A stretch of DNA of 18,028 nucleotides, taken from Deltaproteobacteria bacterium (GTDB lineage: Bacteria; Desulfobacterota; Desulfobacteria; Desulfobacterales; Desulfosalsimonadaceae). Positions 5,271 to 12,945 of this stretch are shown here, in pieces. The notes beneath the pieces were generated by a model, which was not told where the DNA came from, made no database searches, and saw only the letters and a list, made by a program, of their open reading frames with translations. Position numbers and translations under genes: made by a program. The first letter of the stretch is position 1; the number at the start of each line of letters is the position of its first letter. The stretch lies in assembly GCA_024280875.1 (NCBI GenBank), contig JAJRPH010000485.1, positions 1-18,028 of the forward strand, given 5' to 3'.

Positions 5271-6584
5271 TTATCTCTTAATTTTGCCGGTATTTAAGAA
5301 ACCTTCATAATTTCTGGTAATTAAATGAGATTCCACCTGTCCGACCGTATCCATTGCAACGCCAACAACAATCAGCAGCGATGTACCACCAAAATAAAAC
5401 GGAACATGCAGTTGCGTCATCAATACCGACGGCAACACGCAGACCGCTGAAACATAGGCAGCACCGCCCAGAGTTATGCGCGTCAGAACCTTGTCAATAT
5501 AATCAGCAGTTCGTTTGCCTGGGCGTATACCAGGGATATAACCGCCGTATTTCTTCATATTGTCAGCGACATCCTCTGGATTGAACACAATCGCCGTATA
5601 GAAATAGCAGAAGAAAAATATAAATCCTATAAAAATCAACTCATAAATAAGTGTCCCGGGACGAAGCGCGGATGAAACATACTGCATCACGGTAATCTCT
5701 TTGAAAAAGCTTGCCAAAGTCGCCGGAAACATGATCAAGGAAGATGCAAAAATCGGTGGAATAACACCAGACGTATTCAATTTCAAAGGCAGATGAGTAC
5801 TCTGGCCACCGTACATTTTACGACCCACCACTCGTTTGGCATACTGGACAGGAATGCGCCGCTGGCCCTGTTCCATGAAATTGATAAATCCAATCACAGC
5901 AACCATGAGAATGACCAAAATCACACAAGCGAAAATCCCCATCTCACCGGTGGACAGCATCTGAAATGTATTTCCCATGGCCTGGGGCATACGGGCAACA
6001 ATACCTGCAAAAATAATCAGCGAAATCCCATTGCCGATTCCGCGTTCACTGATTTGTTCTCCCAGCCACATGATAAACGCCGTGCCGGCTGTCAGGGTGA
6101 TCACCGTCATTATGCGAAAAGACCATCCCGGATGGAAAACAATAGCCAAACCGCCCGGGGCATTCATATTTTCAAGACCGACGCTGATGCCGAAGCCCTG
6201 GATGATACTTAAAACAATTGTACCATACCGGGTATACTGGGTAATTTTTTTCCGTCCCTGATCCCCTTCCTTGGAAAGCCTTTCAAGATGCGGAAAAACG
6301 ACCGTCAAAAGCTGTAAAATAATGGATGCACTGATATAAGGCATGATCCCTAAGGCAAATACAGACAGCCTTTCAAGGGCACCGCCGGAAAACATGTTGA
6401 AAATTCCGAAAAGTGTATCCTGATACTGCGCAAAAAAAGTCGCCAAAGCATCACCGTCAATGCCCGGCGTCGGGACATGAACTCCCACGCGGTAGATAGC
6501 CAGAAACGCCAGCGTAAATAAAATGCGCTTTTTCAGCTCAGGAATTTTAAATATGTTTTGAATCCCGGAAGTTGTGACTGCCAT
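5271..6584 (-). CDS. secY: SecY, preprotein translocase channel subunit
   Basis: SecY forms the protein-conducting pore of the inner-membrane SecYEG translocon. The 437-residue protein shows the usual ten hydrophobic segments, beginning after a short cytoplasmic N-terminus (first helix about 21-38). Conserved features include VPTPG.D in the first periplasmic loop (plug region), PYI.ASII.QLL, GIGNGISLIIF, SGVIPPIFASS, and the cytoplasmic YGG.IPGIRPG..T loop that contacts SecA and the ribosome. Its ATG shares one base with the rplO stop (TAATG at 6586-6582), so it is probably translationally coupled to L15. It is the last classical spc-operon gene here. Confidence 0.99.
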   Translation of the reverse strand: MAVTTSGIQNIFKIPELKKRILFTLAFLAIYRVGVHVPTPGIDGDALATFFAQYQDTLFGIFNMFSGGALERLSVFALGIMPYISASIILQLLTVVFPHLERLSKEGDQGRKKITQYTRYGTIVLSIIQGFGISVGLENMNAPGGLAIVFHPGWSFRIMTVITLTAGTAFIMWLGEQISERGIGNGISLIIFAGIVARMPQAMGNTFQMLSTGEMGIFACVILVILMVAVIGFINFMEQGQRRIPVQYAKRVVGRKMYGGQSTHLPLKLNTSGVIPPIFASSLIMFPATLASFFKEITVMQYVSSALRPGTLIYELIFIGFIFFFCYFYTAIVFNPEDVADNMKKYGGYIPGIRPGKRTADYIDKVLTRITLGGAAYVSAVCVLPSVLMTQLHVPFYFGGTSLLIVVGVAMDTVGQVESHLITRNYEGFLNTGKIKR

Positions 6585-7027
6585 TAGGATATAACCTCGA
6601 CCTTGCCGCCAGCCGCTTCAATTTTATCTATTGCACTTTTACTGGCGGCATGGACTTTAACAGTTAACGGAAAATCAATATCACCTTGTCCAAGTAATTT
6701 GATCGCATCATACTGTCCTTTTGCCATTCCGGCGGAAAGGAGTGTCTGTTCATCAACGATCGTGTCACTTTCAAATCTCTTTAAATCAGCTATATTTAAA
6801 ATTACAATTTTCTTTTTAAATATATTGCAAAAACCTCTTTTCGGCAACCGGCGGTGAATTGGCATCTGACCGCCTTCAAAACCGGGTCTGACACCACCGC
6901 CGGAACGACTGCGGTGGCCTTTGGAGCCTCTTCCTGCTGTCTTGCCCAAACCGGATCCAACACCCCGACCTAATCGTTTGCGTGAAGACCTTGAGCCTTC
7001 TGCTGGAGATAATTCATTCAACTTCAT
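6584..7027 (-). CDS. rplO: 50S ribosomal protein L15
   Basis: L15 binds 23S rRNA late in assembly, with a long extension into the core. The 147-residue product has MKLNELSPAEGSR at the start, a glycine/arginine-rich extension (about 10-56, with RLGRG.GSG.GKT.GRG.KG...R.GGGVRPGFEGGQMP), and a globular C-terminal domain. The start is ATG with GGAGGT upstream. It begins 3 nt after rpmD and its stop overlaps the secY start by one base. Confidence 0.98.
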   Translation of the reverse strand: MKLNELSPAEGSRSSRKRLGRGVGSGLGKTAGRGSKGHRSRSGGGVRPGFEGGQMPIHRRLPKRGFCNIFKKKIVILNIADLKRFESDTIVDEQTLLSAGMAKGQYDAIKLLGQGDIDFPLTVKVHAASKSAIDKIEAAGGKVEVIS

Positions 7028-7030
7028 GCT

Positions 7031-7210
7031 CTATACCTCCACTTTCACAAGATGCGTTACTTTATTTACCATTCCACGGATAGACGGAGTGTCTTCCAGT
7101 TCGACGGTTTTATTCATTTTCGTCAGCCCCATACCCCGTAAAACCTTACGATGCTTTTCAGGCCTTCCATTCATGCTTTTAACCAGTGTAATTTTTATCT
7201 TTCCAGGCAT
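7031..7210 (-). CDS. rpmD: 50S ribosomal protein L30
   Basis: A small 23S rRNA-binding protein found in bacteria with the rpsE-rpmD-rplO order seen here. From ATG 7210 the product is 59 residues (MPGKIKITLVKS..GRPEKHRKVLRGMGL.KMNKTVE..DTP.IRGMVNKV.HLV), the normal family size. A GTG three codons upstream (7219) is also open, but the AAGGA ribosome site would be only about 3 nt from it and is well spaced for the ATG, so the ATG is preferred. The gap to rplO is 3 nt. Confidence 0.95.
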   Translation of the reverse strand: MPGKIKITLVKSMNGRPEKHRKVLRGMGLTKMNKTVELEDTPSIRGMVNKVTHLVKVEV

Positions 7211-7227
7211 ATCAGTCACTGTCCTTA

Positions 7228-7719
7228 TTATAATTGGTCAACATTTAATCCGCGTTTAGCCGCCACTTTTTCACGGCTCTGCAGTCCGGCCAGTCCTTTT
7301 ATGGTTGCCTTTACTACATTATGCGGATTGTTGGAGCCCATGCATTTTGTCAGGATATTTTCAACTCCTACAGCTTCGAGTACGGCTCGAACAGCGCCAC
7401 CAGCAATAACACCGGTCCCCTGTGAAGCTGGTTTTAGTAGAACACGACCCGCTCCAAACCGACCAATAACTGCATAAGGAATGGTACCGTCGATTAAGGA
7501 AACGGTCACCATATTTTTTTTGGCACTTTCAACCCCTTTTCGGATTGCTTCAGGGACTTCATTTGCCTTGCCTAATCCGTAACCGACACTGCCCTGACCA
7601 TCACCGACGACAACAACAGCACTGAAGCTGAATCTTCTGCCGCCTTTGTGAACTTTTGCGACGCGATTAATATGTACGACCTTATCTATAAGATTATCGT
7701 CTGTTTCTTTCCTGAACAA
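7228..7719 (-). CDS. rpsE: 30S ribosomal protein S5 (UUG start)
   Basis: S5 lies at the mRNA entrance of the 30S subunit and affects decoding fidelity. The 163-residue protein has the double-stranded-RNA-binding N-terminal domain (about 10-75: V.INRVAKV.KGGRRFSFSA.VVVGD..G.VG.G.GKA.EVP.AI.K) and the C-terminal S5 domain (GTG.IAGG..RAV.E..G..NILTK..GS.NP.N.V.A). The start codon is TTG (complement of 7717-7719), 7 nt after a perfect AAGGAGG; no ATG or GTG fits the conserved N-terminus. It follows rplR by 22 nt. Confidence 0.98.
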   Translation of the reverse strand: MFRKETDDNLIDKVVHINRVAKVHKGGRRFSFSAVVVVGDGQGSVGYGLGKANEVPEAIRKGVESAKKNMVTVSLIDGTIPYAVIGRFGAGRVLLKPASQGTGVIAGGAVRAVLEAVGVENILTKCMGSNNPHNVVKATIKGLAGLQSREKVAAKRGLNVDQL

Positions 7720-7741
7720 GGCAATGCCTCCTTATTTACTA

Positions 7742-8110
7742 TTAAAAATCCAGTCCTGCCTTACGAGCACCATCGGAAACCGCCTTTATGCGGCCATGAT
7801 ACAGAAAACCATTCCGGTCAAAAACGACAGACTTAATTCCCTTTTCTGATGCACGTTGAGCGATTAATTGACCAATATAAGTTGCCGCCGCTGTTTTATT
7901 TTCAAACTTCTGCTGTTCAATGACTTCCTTTTCGGCTGTTGAAGCGGAAGCAAGCGTGATGCCCTTTGTATCATCAATAATCTGAGAATAAATATGCCTG
8001 GCACTTCTGAAAACCGACATTCTCGGTCGCTCTTCAGTACCGGATAATTTTTTCCGAATTCTTTTTTTTCTTTTCAGCCTGAGGGCTTTTCGTCTGTTTG
8101 CGGAACCCAT
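7742..8110 (-). CDS. rplR: 50S ribosomal protein L18
   Basis: L18 binds 5S rRNA together with L5 and joins it to the large subunit. The 122-residue product has the basic N-terminal arm (residues 1-22, RRKALRLKRKKRIRKK), then the core with ERPR.SVFRS..HIY.QIIDD..G.TLASAST (about 27-59), and the C-terminal YHGRIKA..DGARKAGL.F signature. The start is ATG. It sits 35 nt after rplF in standard spc-operon order. Confidence 0.98.
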   Translation of the reverse strand: MGSANRRKALRLKRKKRIRKKLSGTEERPRMSVFRSARHIYSQIIDDTKGITLASASTAEKEVIEQQKFENKTAAATYIGQLIAQRASEKGIKSVVFDRNGFLYHGRIKAVSDGARKAGLDF

Positions 8111-8145
8111 GATTCATACCTTTTAATTTTTATTCAGATAATAAT

Positions 8146-8679
8146 TTATTTGGCTGTTTTACCGGCTTTACGTTGGATACGCTCCTCGACATACTTAACC
8201 CCTTTACCCTTATAGGGTTCAGGCGGCCTTAAGCTTCGGATAGTAGAGGCAGTATAACCTAGAAGGTCTTTGTCAATACCGGACAGTTTAATCACATTCT
8301 TGTCGATATTGGCGGAAATCCCTTCCGGCAGAGGGAAATCAATCGAGTGGGAAAACCCCAGATTAAATTCTATATTATTCCCCTTTAACACAGCACGATA
8401 ACCAATGCCGTTGATTTCAAGGGAACGATCAAATCCCTGGGAGACGCCGGTCACCATGTTGGCAATAATGGCTCGAGTCATTCCCCATAAAGACCTTGTC
8501 TTTTTATCCATAGTCTCGATTGAGACTGTCAGCACTTTATCATCGATATTTAAGTTAACATCAGGGTGTATTGTCCGGCTCAGTGTACCTTTATCCCCCT
8601 GAACAGTCAGCACCCGATCCGTATAGGTAATCTTTATTTTATCCGATATTTCAATTGGTTTTTTGCCAATTCGTGACAT
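8146..8679 (-). CDS. rplF: 50S ribosomal protein L6
   Basis: L6 is near the GTPase-associated centre and the sarcin-ricin loop. From ATG 8679 the product has 177 residues beginning MSRIGKKPI, the usual N-terminus. The open frame extends seven codons further upstream, but AAGGAG 5-6 nt before this ATG and family conservation fix the start. The two repeated L6 alpha/beta domains are visible, the second ending with the RPPEPYKGKGVKY..E signature (about 149-166). It starts 14 nt after the rpsH stop. Confidence 0.98.
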   Translation of the reverse strand: MSRIGKKPIEISDKIKITYTDRVLTVQGDKGTLSRTIHPDVNLNIDDKVLTVSIETMDKKTRSLWGMTRAIIANMVTGVSQGFDRSLEINGIGYRAVLKGNNIEFNLGFSHSIDFPLPEGISANIDKNVIKLSGIDKDLLGYTASTIRSLRPPEPYKGKGVKYVEERIQRKAGKTAK

Positions 8680-8693
8680 ATCTTTCTCCTTAA

Positions 8694-9092
8694 CTACCAA
8701 ATTTCACAGAGAACTTCACCACCGACATTCTGTTGCATCGCCTGTTTGTCGGTAATCAGCCCTTTAGAGGTTGAAAGGACGGAAATACCCAGTCCGTTGA
8801 GAACCGGTTTTACATCCTTGCTGCTGACATAAACACGGCGACTGGGCTTACTGACCCGTTGAATACCATAAATTACATGGCGCTCATTGCCCTCATATTT
8901 CAGGTAAATTCTGAGTACTCCCTGTTTGGTGTCCTTAATGAATTTAAAATTCTTTATAAACCCCTCTTCTTTCATAACACCTGCGAGGGCGATTTTAAGT
9001 TGGGAACCGGGAATATCTACACTTTTATGCTTTGCTTTGCCGGCATTTCTAATGCGGGTCAGCATGTCCGCCAGCGGATCACTCATCGACAT
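8694..9092 (-). CDS. rpsH: 30S ribosomal protein S8
   Basis: S8 is a primary binder of the central domain of 16S rRNA, and in E. coli it is the repressor of the spc operon. From ATG 9092 it has 132 residues starting MSMSDPLADMLTRIRNA, matching the family. The frame is open five codons further upstream to a TTG, but the GGAG six nt before 9092 and conservation favour this start. The C-terminal signature ST.KGL.TDK.A.....GGE.LC.IW is complete. The gap from rpsN is 53 nt. Confidence 0.98.
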   Translation of the reverse strand: MSMSDPLADMLTRIRNAGKAKHKSVDIPGSQLKIALAGVMKEEGFIKNFKFIKDTKQGVLRIYLKYEGNERHVIYGIQRVSKPSRRVYVSSKDVKPVLNGLGISVLSTSKGLITDKQAMQQNVGGEVLCEIW

Positions 9093-9145
9093 TGCATACT
9101 CCGTCAATTGCTTGATGTTTATGTTAAACAGTTTTATTCTAAAAT

Positions 9146-9331
9146 TTACCAGCTTGATTTTGTTACGCCAGGTAAAAGGCCTTCTGATGCCATATTACGG
9201 AAACAAAGACGGCAGATTCCAAATTTTCGAATAAAAGCTCTGGGCCGTCCACAAATGGGGCATCTGTTATATTGTCTGACCGCAAATTTCGGTTTTCGTG
9301 CAGCCTTAACCTTCAGTGATGTTTTTGCCAA
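9146..9331 (-). CDS. rpsN: 30S ribosomal protein S14, zinc-binding form (UUG start)
   Basis: S14 is assembled late into the 30S head. This is the short 61-residue type with a zinc knuckle (C24, C27, C40, C43) rather than the 101-residue zinc-free form. The conserved C-terminus includes R.CGRP.AF.RKFGICR.CFR..A..G.LPGV.KSSW. The initiation codon is TTG (complement of 9329-9331), 6 nt after AAGGAG; MAKTS is the family start and there is no ATG nearby in frame. It lies between rplE (24 nt) and rpsH (53 nt). Confidence 0.98.
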   Translation of the reverse strand: MAKTSLKVKAARKPKFAVRQYNRCPICGRPRAFIRKFGICRLCFRNMASEGLLPGVTKSSW

Positions 9332-9355
9332 AACAAACTCCTTTAATCATTAAAA

Positions 9356-9892
9356 TTAATTTCTGAAGGGCATACCCAACAATTTTAATAATTCTTTACC
9401 TTCCTCGTCAGATTTCGCCGTAGTAACTACAGTAATATTCATGCCCTTGATGGTATCGATTTTATCGTAATCAATTTCCGGGAATATTATCTGTTCTTTA
9501 ATCCCTAATGTATAATTACCTCTTCCATCAAATGCCTTACCGGAGATTCCCCGGAAATCACGAACTCGAGGGAGCGCAATATTTACCAGTTTTTCAAAAA
9601 AATCATACATTTTTCCCCGGCGCAGAGTCACCATGCAACCGATCGGCATTCCTTCACGGAGCTTAAATGCAGCAATTGATTTTCTTGCCCGGGTAATCAC
9701 GGGTGCCTGGCCGGTGATGAGTTTAATCTCTTCTTTGGCGGAATCAAGCAGCTTAATATTATGGATGGCTTCCCCAAGACCAATATTTAATATGACCTTA
9801 TCCAGCTTGGGGACTTCCATGCAGTTTTTATACTTAAAAGTCTCATTTAATTTTGAGACGACTTCATTTTTATAATACTCTTTTAATGACAT
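9356..9892 (-). CDS. rplE: 50S ribosomal protein L5
   Basis: L5 binds 5S rRNA and forms intersubunit bridge B1 with S13. From ATG 9892 the protein has 178 residues (MSLKEYYKNEV...), the standard size; the frame is open seven codons further but GGAGGA lies 6 nt before this ATG. Conserved segments: P.LDK.ILNIGLGEA near 27-41, G.L..ITGQ.PV.TRA.KSIA.FK.REG.PIG..VTLR, and LPRVRDFRGIS...FDGRGNYT.G. The C-terminus carries IVTT-like AKSDEEG.ELL.L.GMPF. Flanked by rplX (23 nt) and rpsN (24 nt). Confidence 0.98.
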   Translation of the reverse strand: MSLKEYYKNEVVSKLNETFKYKNCMEVPKLDKVILNIGLGEAIHNIKLLDSAKEEIKLITGQAPVITRARKSIAAFKLREGMPIGCMVTLRRGKMYDFFEKLVNIALPRVRDFRGISGKAFDGRGNYTLGIKEQIIFPEIDYDKIDTIKGMNITVVTTAKSDEEGKELLKLLGMPFRN

Positions 9893-9915
9893 GAATATTC
9901 CTCCGGCATGCAATT

Positions 9916-10245
9916 CTATGCATCAATTATTTCATTACACTTTCTGCACACCCGTACTTTTTTGCCATCTTCAAGACGCTGCATCTTGACTCGCACAGGA
10001 GCAATACAGTTGTTGCACATCAACATAGCATTAGACCAGTGAATTGCTGCTTCACCTTCGATAATACCGCCCTGTTTGTGTGTAGCATTAGGCCGGGTGT
10101 GACGTTTGACCATGTTGACATTTTCGATAAGCAGACGGTTTTTTTTCTGAAGGACACTAATCACTTTACCAATCTTGCCGTTATCCTTACCGGTAATAAC
10201 CTTTACCTTATCATTTTTTTTAATATGGCATTTGTTCTTTTCCAT
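9916..10245 (-). CDS. rplX: 50S ribosomal protein L24 with a CxxC/CxxC zinc-ribbon-like tail
   Basis: L24 is one of the two assembly initiators of the large subunit and lies near the exit tunnel. From ATG 10245 it has 109 residues: a KOW domain (about 8-45, KKNDKVKVITGKDNGK.GKV) and a C-terminal part with two CxxC pairs (C77/C80 and C100/C103), a zinc-ribbon layout present in many bacterial L24 proteins but not in E. coli. An alternative GTG at 10251 exists, but it is only 3 nt from the GGAG ribosome site whereas the ATG has 9 nt. It follows rplN by 28 nt. Confidence 0.97.
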   Translation of the reverse strand: MEKNKCHIKKNDKVKVITGKDNGKIGKVISVLQKKNRLLIENVNMVKRHTRPNATHKQGGIIEGEAAIHWSNAMLMCNNCIAPVRVKMQRLEDGKKVRVCRKCNEIIDA

Positions 10246-10273
10246 AACCACTATCTCCTGAATTCACCAGCCG

Positions 10274-10642
10274 TTATATTACTTCCGGGGCCAGTGAAAT
10301 TATCTTCATAAAATGATGGGCACGCAGTTCTCTGGCCACCGGGCCAAAAATACGTGTGCCTATAGGTTCACGCTGAGCATTAATTAAAACTGCTGAATTA
10401 TCATCAAATCTTATAAATGTGCCGTCAGGTCTCCGAATCGCTTTCTTGGTCCGAACCACTACTGCTTTAACGACTTCGCCTTTTTTCACCTTTGAATTGG
10501 GTATTGCTTCTTTTACCGATACAACAATAATATCTCCAATGCTGGCATAACGGCGTTTGGATCCGCCAAGGACCTTAATGCAGTATACTTTTTTGGCACC
10601 TGAATTATCAGCAACAGACAACCTTGTTTCCGCCTGAATCAT
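10274..10642 (-). CDS. rplN: 50S ribosomal protein L14
   Basis: L14 forms intersubunit bridges and is the docking site for the silencing factor RsfS in other bacteria. The 122-residue protein is exactly of family length, beginning MIQ.ETRL.VADNSGAK and including GD.IVVSVKEA.P...VKKGEVVKAVVVRTKK (about 37-67), FDDN.AV.IN...EP.GTRIFGPVARELR, and an end LAPEVI. The start is ATG with GAGGA upstream. Located 17 nt after rpsQ. Confidence 0.98.
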   Translation of the reverse strand: MIQAETRLSVADNSGAKKVYCIKVLGGSKRRYASIGDIIVVSVKEAIPNSKVKKGEVVKAVVVRTKKAIRRPDGTFIRFDDNSAVLINAQREPIGTRIFGPVARELRAHHFMKIISLAPEVI

Positions 10643-10659
10643 TTTGTATATCCTCTATA

Positions 10660-10920
10660 TTATACCGCTTTTTCTATAATCTGGCTAACTCGCCACCGCT
10701 TTAATTTGCTGATCGGACTGGATTCGGTTATTAGAACCCGGTCTCCGATTGAGCAGGAATTCTGAGCGTCATGAGCCGCGAACTTTGCCCGCCGCCTGAT
10801 ATATTTTCTATATACTGGATGAATGACGGTTCTTTCAACTCTTACTGTAACGGTTTTATCCATTTTATTACTCAAAACCGTACCCACCAGTTGTCTTTTC
10901 ATTCCTCTTTGTTTAATCAT
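10660..10920 (-). CDS. rpsQ: 30S ribosomal protein S17
   Basis: S17 is a primary 16S rRNA-binding protein with an OB fold. The 86-residue product shows the signatures L.GTVLSNKMDKTVTVRV, H..Y.K...R..K..AHD..N.C.IGDRV.I.E..P.SK.KRWRV. The first ATG (10920) is preferred: its reading gives the usual spacing to LVGTV. The second in-frame ATG six codons later lies only about 3 nt from an AGAGG motif. It starts 13 nt after rpmC in the standard S10-operon order. Confidence 0.97.
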   Translation of the reverse strand: MIKQRGMKRQLVGTVLSNKMDKTVTVRVERTVIHPVYRKYIRRRAKFAAHDAQNSCSIGDRVLITESSPISKLKRWRVSQIIEKAV

Positions 10921-10933
10921 GTCAGCAACCCGT

Positions 10934-11125
10934 TTACCCTATATTTCTTTGTCGTTTAATTGTTTTTATCCGGGCAATGTCACGCTTGACCTGTTTGATC
11001 CGGTTTGGATTATCAAGCTGGCCGGTTTTATGCTGAAACCGAAAATTGAATAATGTTTCCGACAAATCGACTAATTTGGAATTCAATTCCTGATCACCCA
11101 ACTCTTTAACTTCACTGGCTTTCAT
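10934..11125 (-). CDS. rpmC: 50S ribosomal protein L29
   Basis: L29 is a small two-helix protein near the tunnel exit, close to L23 and the sites for nascent-chain factors. The 63-residue product begins MKASEVKEL and carries L.N.RFQHKTGQLDNP.RI..VKRDIARI.T (about 26-57), the family signature. Its ATG immediately follows the rplP stop (TAA-ATG), with AGGAG inside the end of rplP about 10 nt upstream, so translation is probably coupled. Confidence 0.97.
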   Translation of the reverse strand: MKASEVKELGDQELNSKLVDLSETLFNFRFQHKTGQLDNPNRIKQVKRDIARIKTIKRQRNIG

Positions 11126-11539
11126 TTACACACCACTCCTTTCAATAAATTTTGTTTTAATAGGAAGCTTATGTGCAGCAAGCCTGAATGCTTCAAGTGC
11201 AAGATCCCGGGGAACACCTTCCATTTCGTAAAGGATCTTTCCGGGTTTAATAACGGCAACCCAACCTTCCGGAGCACCTTTACCTTTACCCATTCGAACT
11301 TCAGCAGGTTTTTTAGTCACGGGTTTGTCCGGAAAAATACGTATCCACATTTTGCCGCCTCTTTTTACATAGCGGGTCATTGCAATACGTGCAGCTTCAA
11401 TTTGTCTTGATGTTATATATCCACATTCTGCAGCCTGAAGACCAAAGTCGCCGAAGTTTAACGTCGAACCGCGATGGGCTTTACCCTTCATCCGCCCGGT
11501 CTGTTGTTTTCTGAATTTAACTTTTTTGGGGCTCAGCAT
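11126..11539 (-). CDS. rplP: 50S ribosomal protein L16
   Basis: L16 helps place the A-site tRNA and finish the peptidyl-transferase centre. The 137-residue protein has the typical MLSPK..K.RK...GR.KG.A.RG start, FG..GLQA.E.G.IT.RQIEAAR.A..RY.KRGGK.WIRIFP (about 29-70), and the P..VRMGKGKG loop; R82 there corresponds to the arginine that is hydroxylated in E. coli L16. The start is ATG. It begins 19 nt after rpsC and abuts rpmC. Confidence 0.98.
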   Translation of the reverse strand: MLSPKKVKFRKQQTGRMKGKAHRGSTLNFGDFGLQAAECGYITSRQIEAARIAMTRYVKRGGKMWIRIFPDKPVTKKPAEVRMGKGKGAPEGWVAVIKPGKILYEMEGVPRDLALEAFRLAAHKLPIKTKFIERSGV

Positions 11540-11558
11540 TTGAACTCTCTCCTAATAT

Positions 11559-12212
11559 CTACTTGCCATCACCTGACATTTGATCGTCTTTGAGGATTTC
11601 TCCTTTAAAAATATATACCTTTATCCCGATCGCACCGTAAGTTGTTTTTGCACTGGTAACCCCGTAATCGATATCCGCACGAAGTGTATGCAGAGGCACC
11701 CGGCCTTCTTTATACCATTCCGTTCTGGCCATTTCAGCACCACCCAGACGACCGGAGCAGATAATTTTAATACCTTCGGCGCCAAACCGCATAGCGGATG
11801 ATACGCTTCTTTTCATAGCACGGCGGAATGCGACCCGGCGAATCAGTTGATTGGCAACATTTTCAGCTACCAGTTGCGCATCCATTTCGGGCTTTCGAAC
11901 TTCCTGAATATCGACTAGAACTTCATGCGTCACCATTTTTTCAAGTTTCTTTTTCAGTGCCTCGATTTCAGATCCTTTTTTGCCGATGATGATACCAGGA
12001 CGGGCAGCAAAAATTCTCAACTTGATTCTTTTTGAAGACCTTTCGATATCAATGCGGGAAATCCCGGCATGATACAATTGTTTTTTTAAAAACTTGCGTA
12101 ATTGATGATCCTGGAAAACATATTTTGAATATTCCTTGCCGGCAAACCACCTGGAATTCCAAGTTTTTATAATCCCCAGCCTCATTCCTATCGGATTGAC
12201 TTTCTGACCCAA
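11559..12212 (-). CDS. rpsC: 30S ribosomal protein S3 (UUG start)
   Basis: S3 forms the mRNA entry channel of the 30S subunit together with S4 and S5. The 217-residue protein has the N-terminal GQKVNPIG.RLGI segment, a type II KH domain with its GIIIGKKG loop at residues 73-80, and the C-terminal domain with SGRL.GAE.AR.E...EG.VPLHTLRADIDY....A.T.YG.IG.KV.I..GE. The start codon is TTG (complement of 12210-12212), 8 nt after AAGGAGG; MGQKVNP conservation rules out another start. It follows rplV by 21 nt. Confidence 0.98.
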   Translation of the reverse strand: MGQKVNPIGMRLGIIKTWNSRWFAGKEYSKYVFQDHQLRKFLKKQLYHAGISRIDIERSSKRIKLRIFAARPGIIIGKKGSEIEALKKKLEKMVTHEVLVDIQEVRKPEMDAQLVAENVANQLIRRVAFRRAMKRSVSSAMRFGAEGIKIICSGRLGGAEMARTEWYKEGRVPLHTLRADIDYGVTSAKTTYGAIGIKVYIFKGEILKDDQMSGDGK

Positions 12213-12233
12213 GCTCTTTTCCTCCTTTTAAAA

Positions 12234-12566
12234 CTACACTTCAGCGACGATCACGGTAATATGGCTTGTACGCTTTAAAATTCGAGAGCCTCTTCCTCTT
12301 GCTCTTGCCCGGAAGCGTTTTAATGTAGGCCCTTCATCTACGATTATATTTTTGATCATGAGCGAATCAACATCCAATTCCGCATTCTGATCTGCATTCG
12401 CTATTGCTGATCGCAAAATCTTATGGACTATACCCGCAGATTTCTGGGGCATAAATTTAAGCGCATTTAATCCTGCTTCAGCCGGCTTACCTTTGATTGC
12501 GTCAACAATCTTGCGAACCTTTTGAGCGGAAATGCGCATATGTTTAGCTGTTGCCTTGACCTCCAT
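12234..12566 (-). CDS. rplV: 50S ribosomal protein L22
   Basis: L22 has a long beta-hairpin that lines the exit tunnel at its constriction. The 110-residue product starts MEVKATAKHMRISAQKVR, continues with R..SAIANA..NA.LD.D.L.I....VDEGPTLKRFRARARGRGS.I.KRTSHITV.V.E. The hairpin region around RFRARARGRGSRI (about 84-96) is intact, with no insertion of the type linked to macrolide resistance that I can recognise. Start ATG; 36 nt after rpsS. Confidence 0.98.
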   Translation of the reverse strand: MEVKATAKHMRISAQKVRKIVDAIKGKPAEAGLNALKFMPQKSAGIVHKILRSAIANADQNAELDVDSLMIKNIIVDEGPTLKRFRARARGRGSRILKRTSHITVIVAEV

Positions 12567-12602
12567 GCCGATATTCCTAACCTTTAATTAGATGAATATT
12601 AA

Positions 12603-12875
12603 TTATTTTGTTTTCTTTCCGCCGGCGTGCCCATAAAATATACGGGTGGGAGAAAACTCTCCAAGCTTGTGTCCGACCATGTTTTCAGTCACAAAAACCG
12701 GAATAAACTTTTTTCCGTTATGCACCGCCAGCGTTAAGGCAACCATTTCCGGAATAATCGTCGATCGCCTGGACCATGTCTTTATCACCTTATTGCTCCG
12801 TGTTTCCTGGGCGGCTTCAATTTTTTTGTATATTTTAGGATCCACATAAGGACCTTTTTTTAATGATCGAGGCAT
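12603..12875 (-). CDS. rpsS: 30S ribosomal protein S19
   Basis: S19 lies in the 30S head with S13 and contacts the A-site finger of the large subunit. The 90-residue protein carries MPRSLKKGP.VD at the start, K.IKTWSRRSTI.PEMV..T.AVHNGKKF.PV.VTE.MVGHKLGEF.PTR.F.GH (about 30-83) and a basic tail. The start is ATG with AGGAGCG upstream. A 70-nt AT-rich gap separates it from rplB, longer than most gaps in this operon, and contains only a weak 5-bp hairpin. Confidence 0.98.
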   Translation of the reverse strand: MPRSLKKGPYVDPKIYKKIEAAQETRSNKVIKTWSRRSTIIPEMVALTLAVHNGKKFIPVFVTENMVGHKLGEFSPTRIFYGHAGGKKTK

Positions 12876-12945
12876 AAACGCTCCTAAAAAAAATATTTTA
12901 TCTTGTTTTTATAAAGCTTGCAGATAAAAAAACATCTGTTGTTAA

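Noticed and set aside
5793..6261. Two long plus-strand frames opposite secY
   Set aside because: Antisense shadows of a clearly conserved membrane protein gene; no motif or ribosome site.
12885..12945. CAGAT/ATCTG hairpin in the rplB-rpsS gap
   Set aside because: Five base pairs with an A/T loop and no following U-tract; too weak to call a terminator or attenuator.
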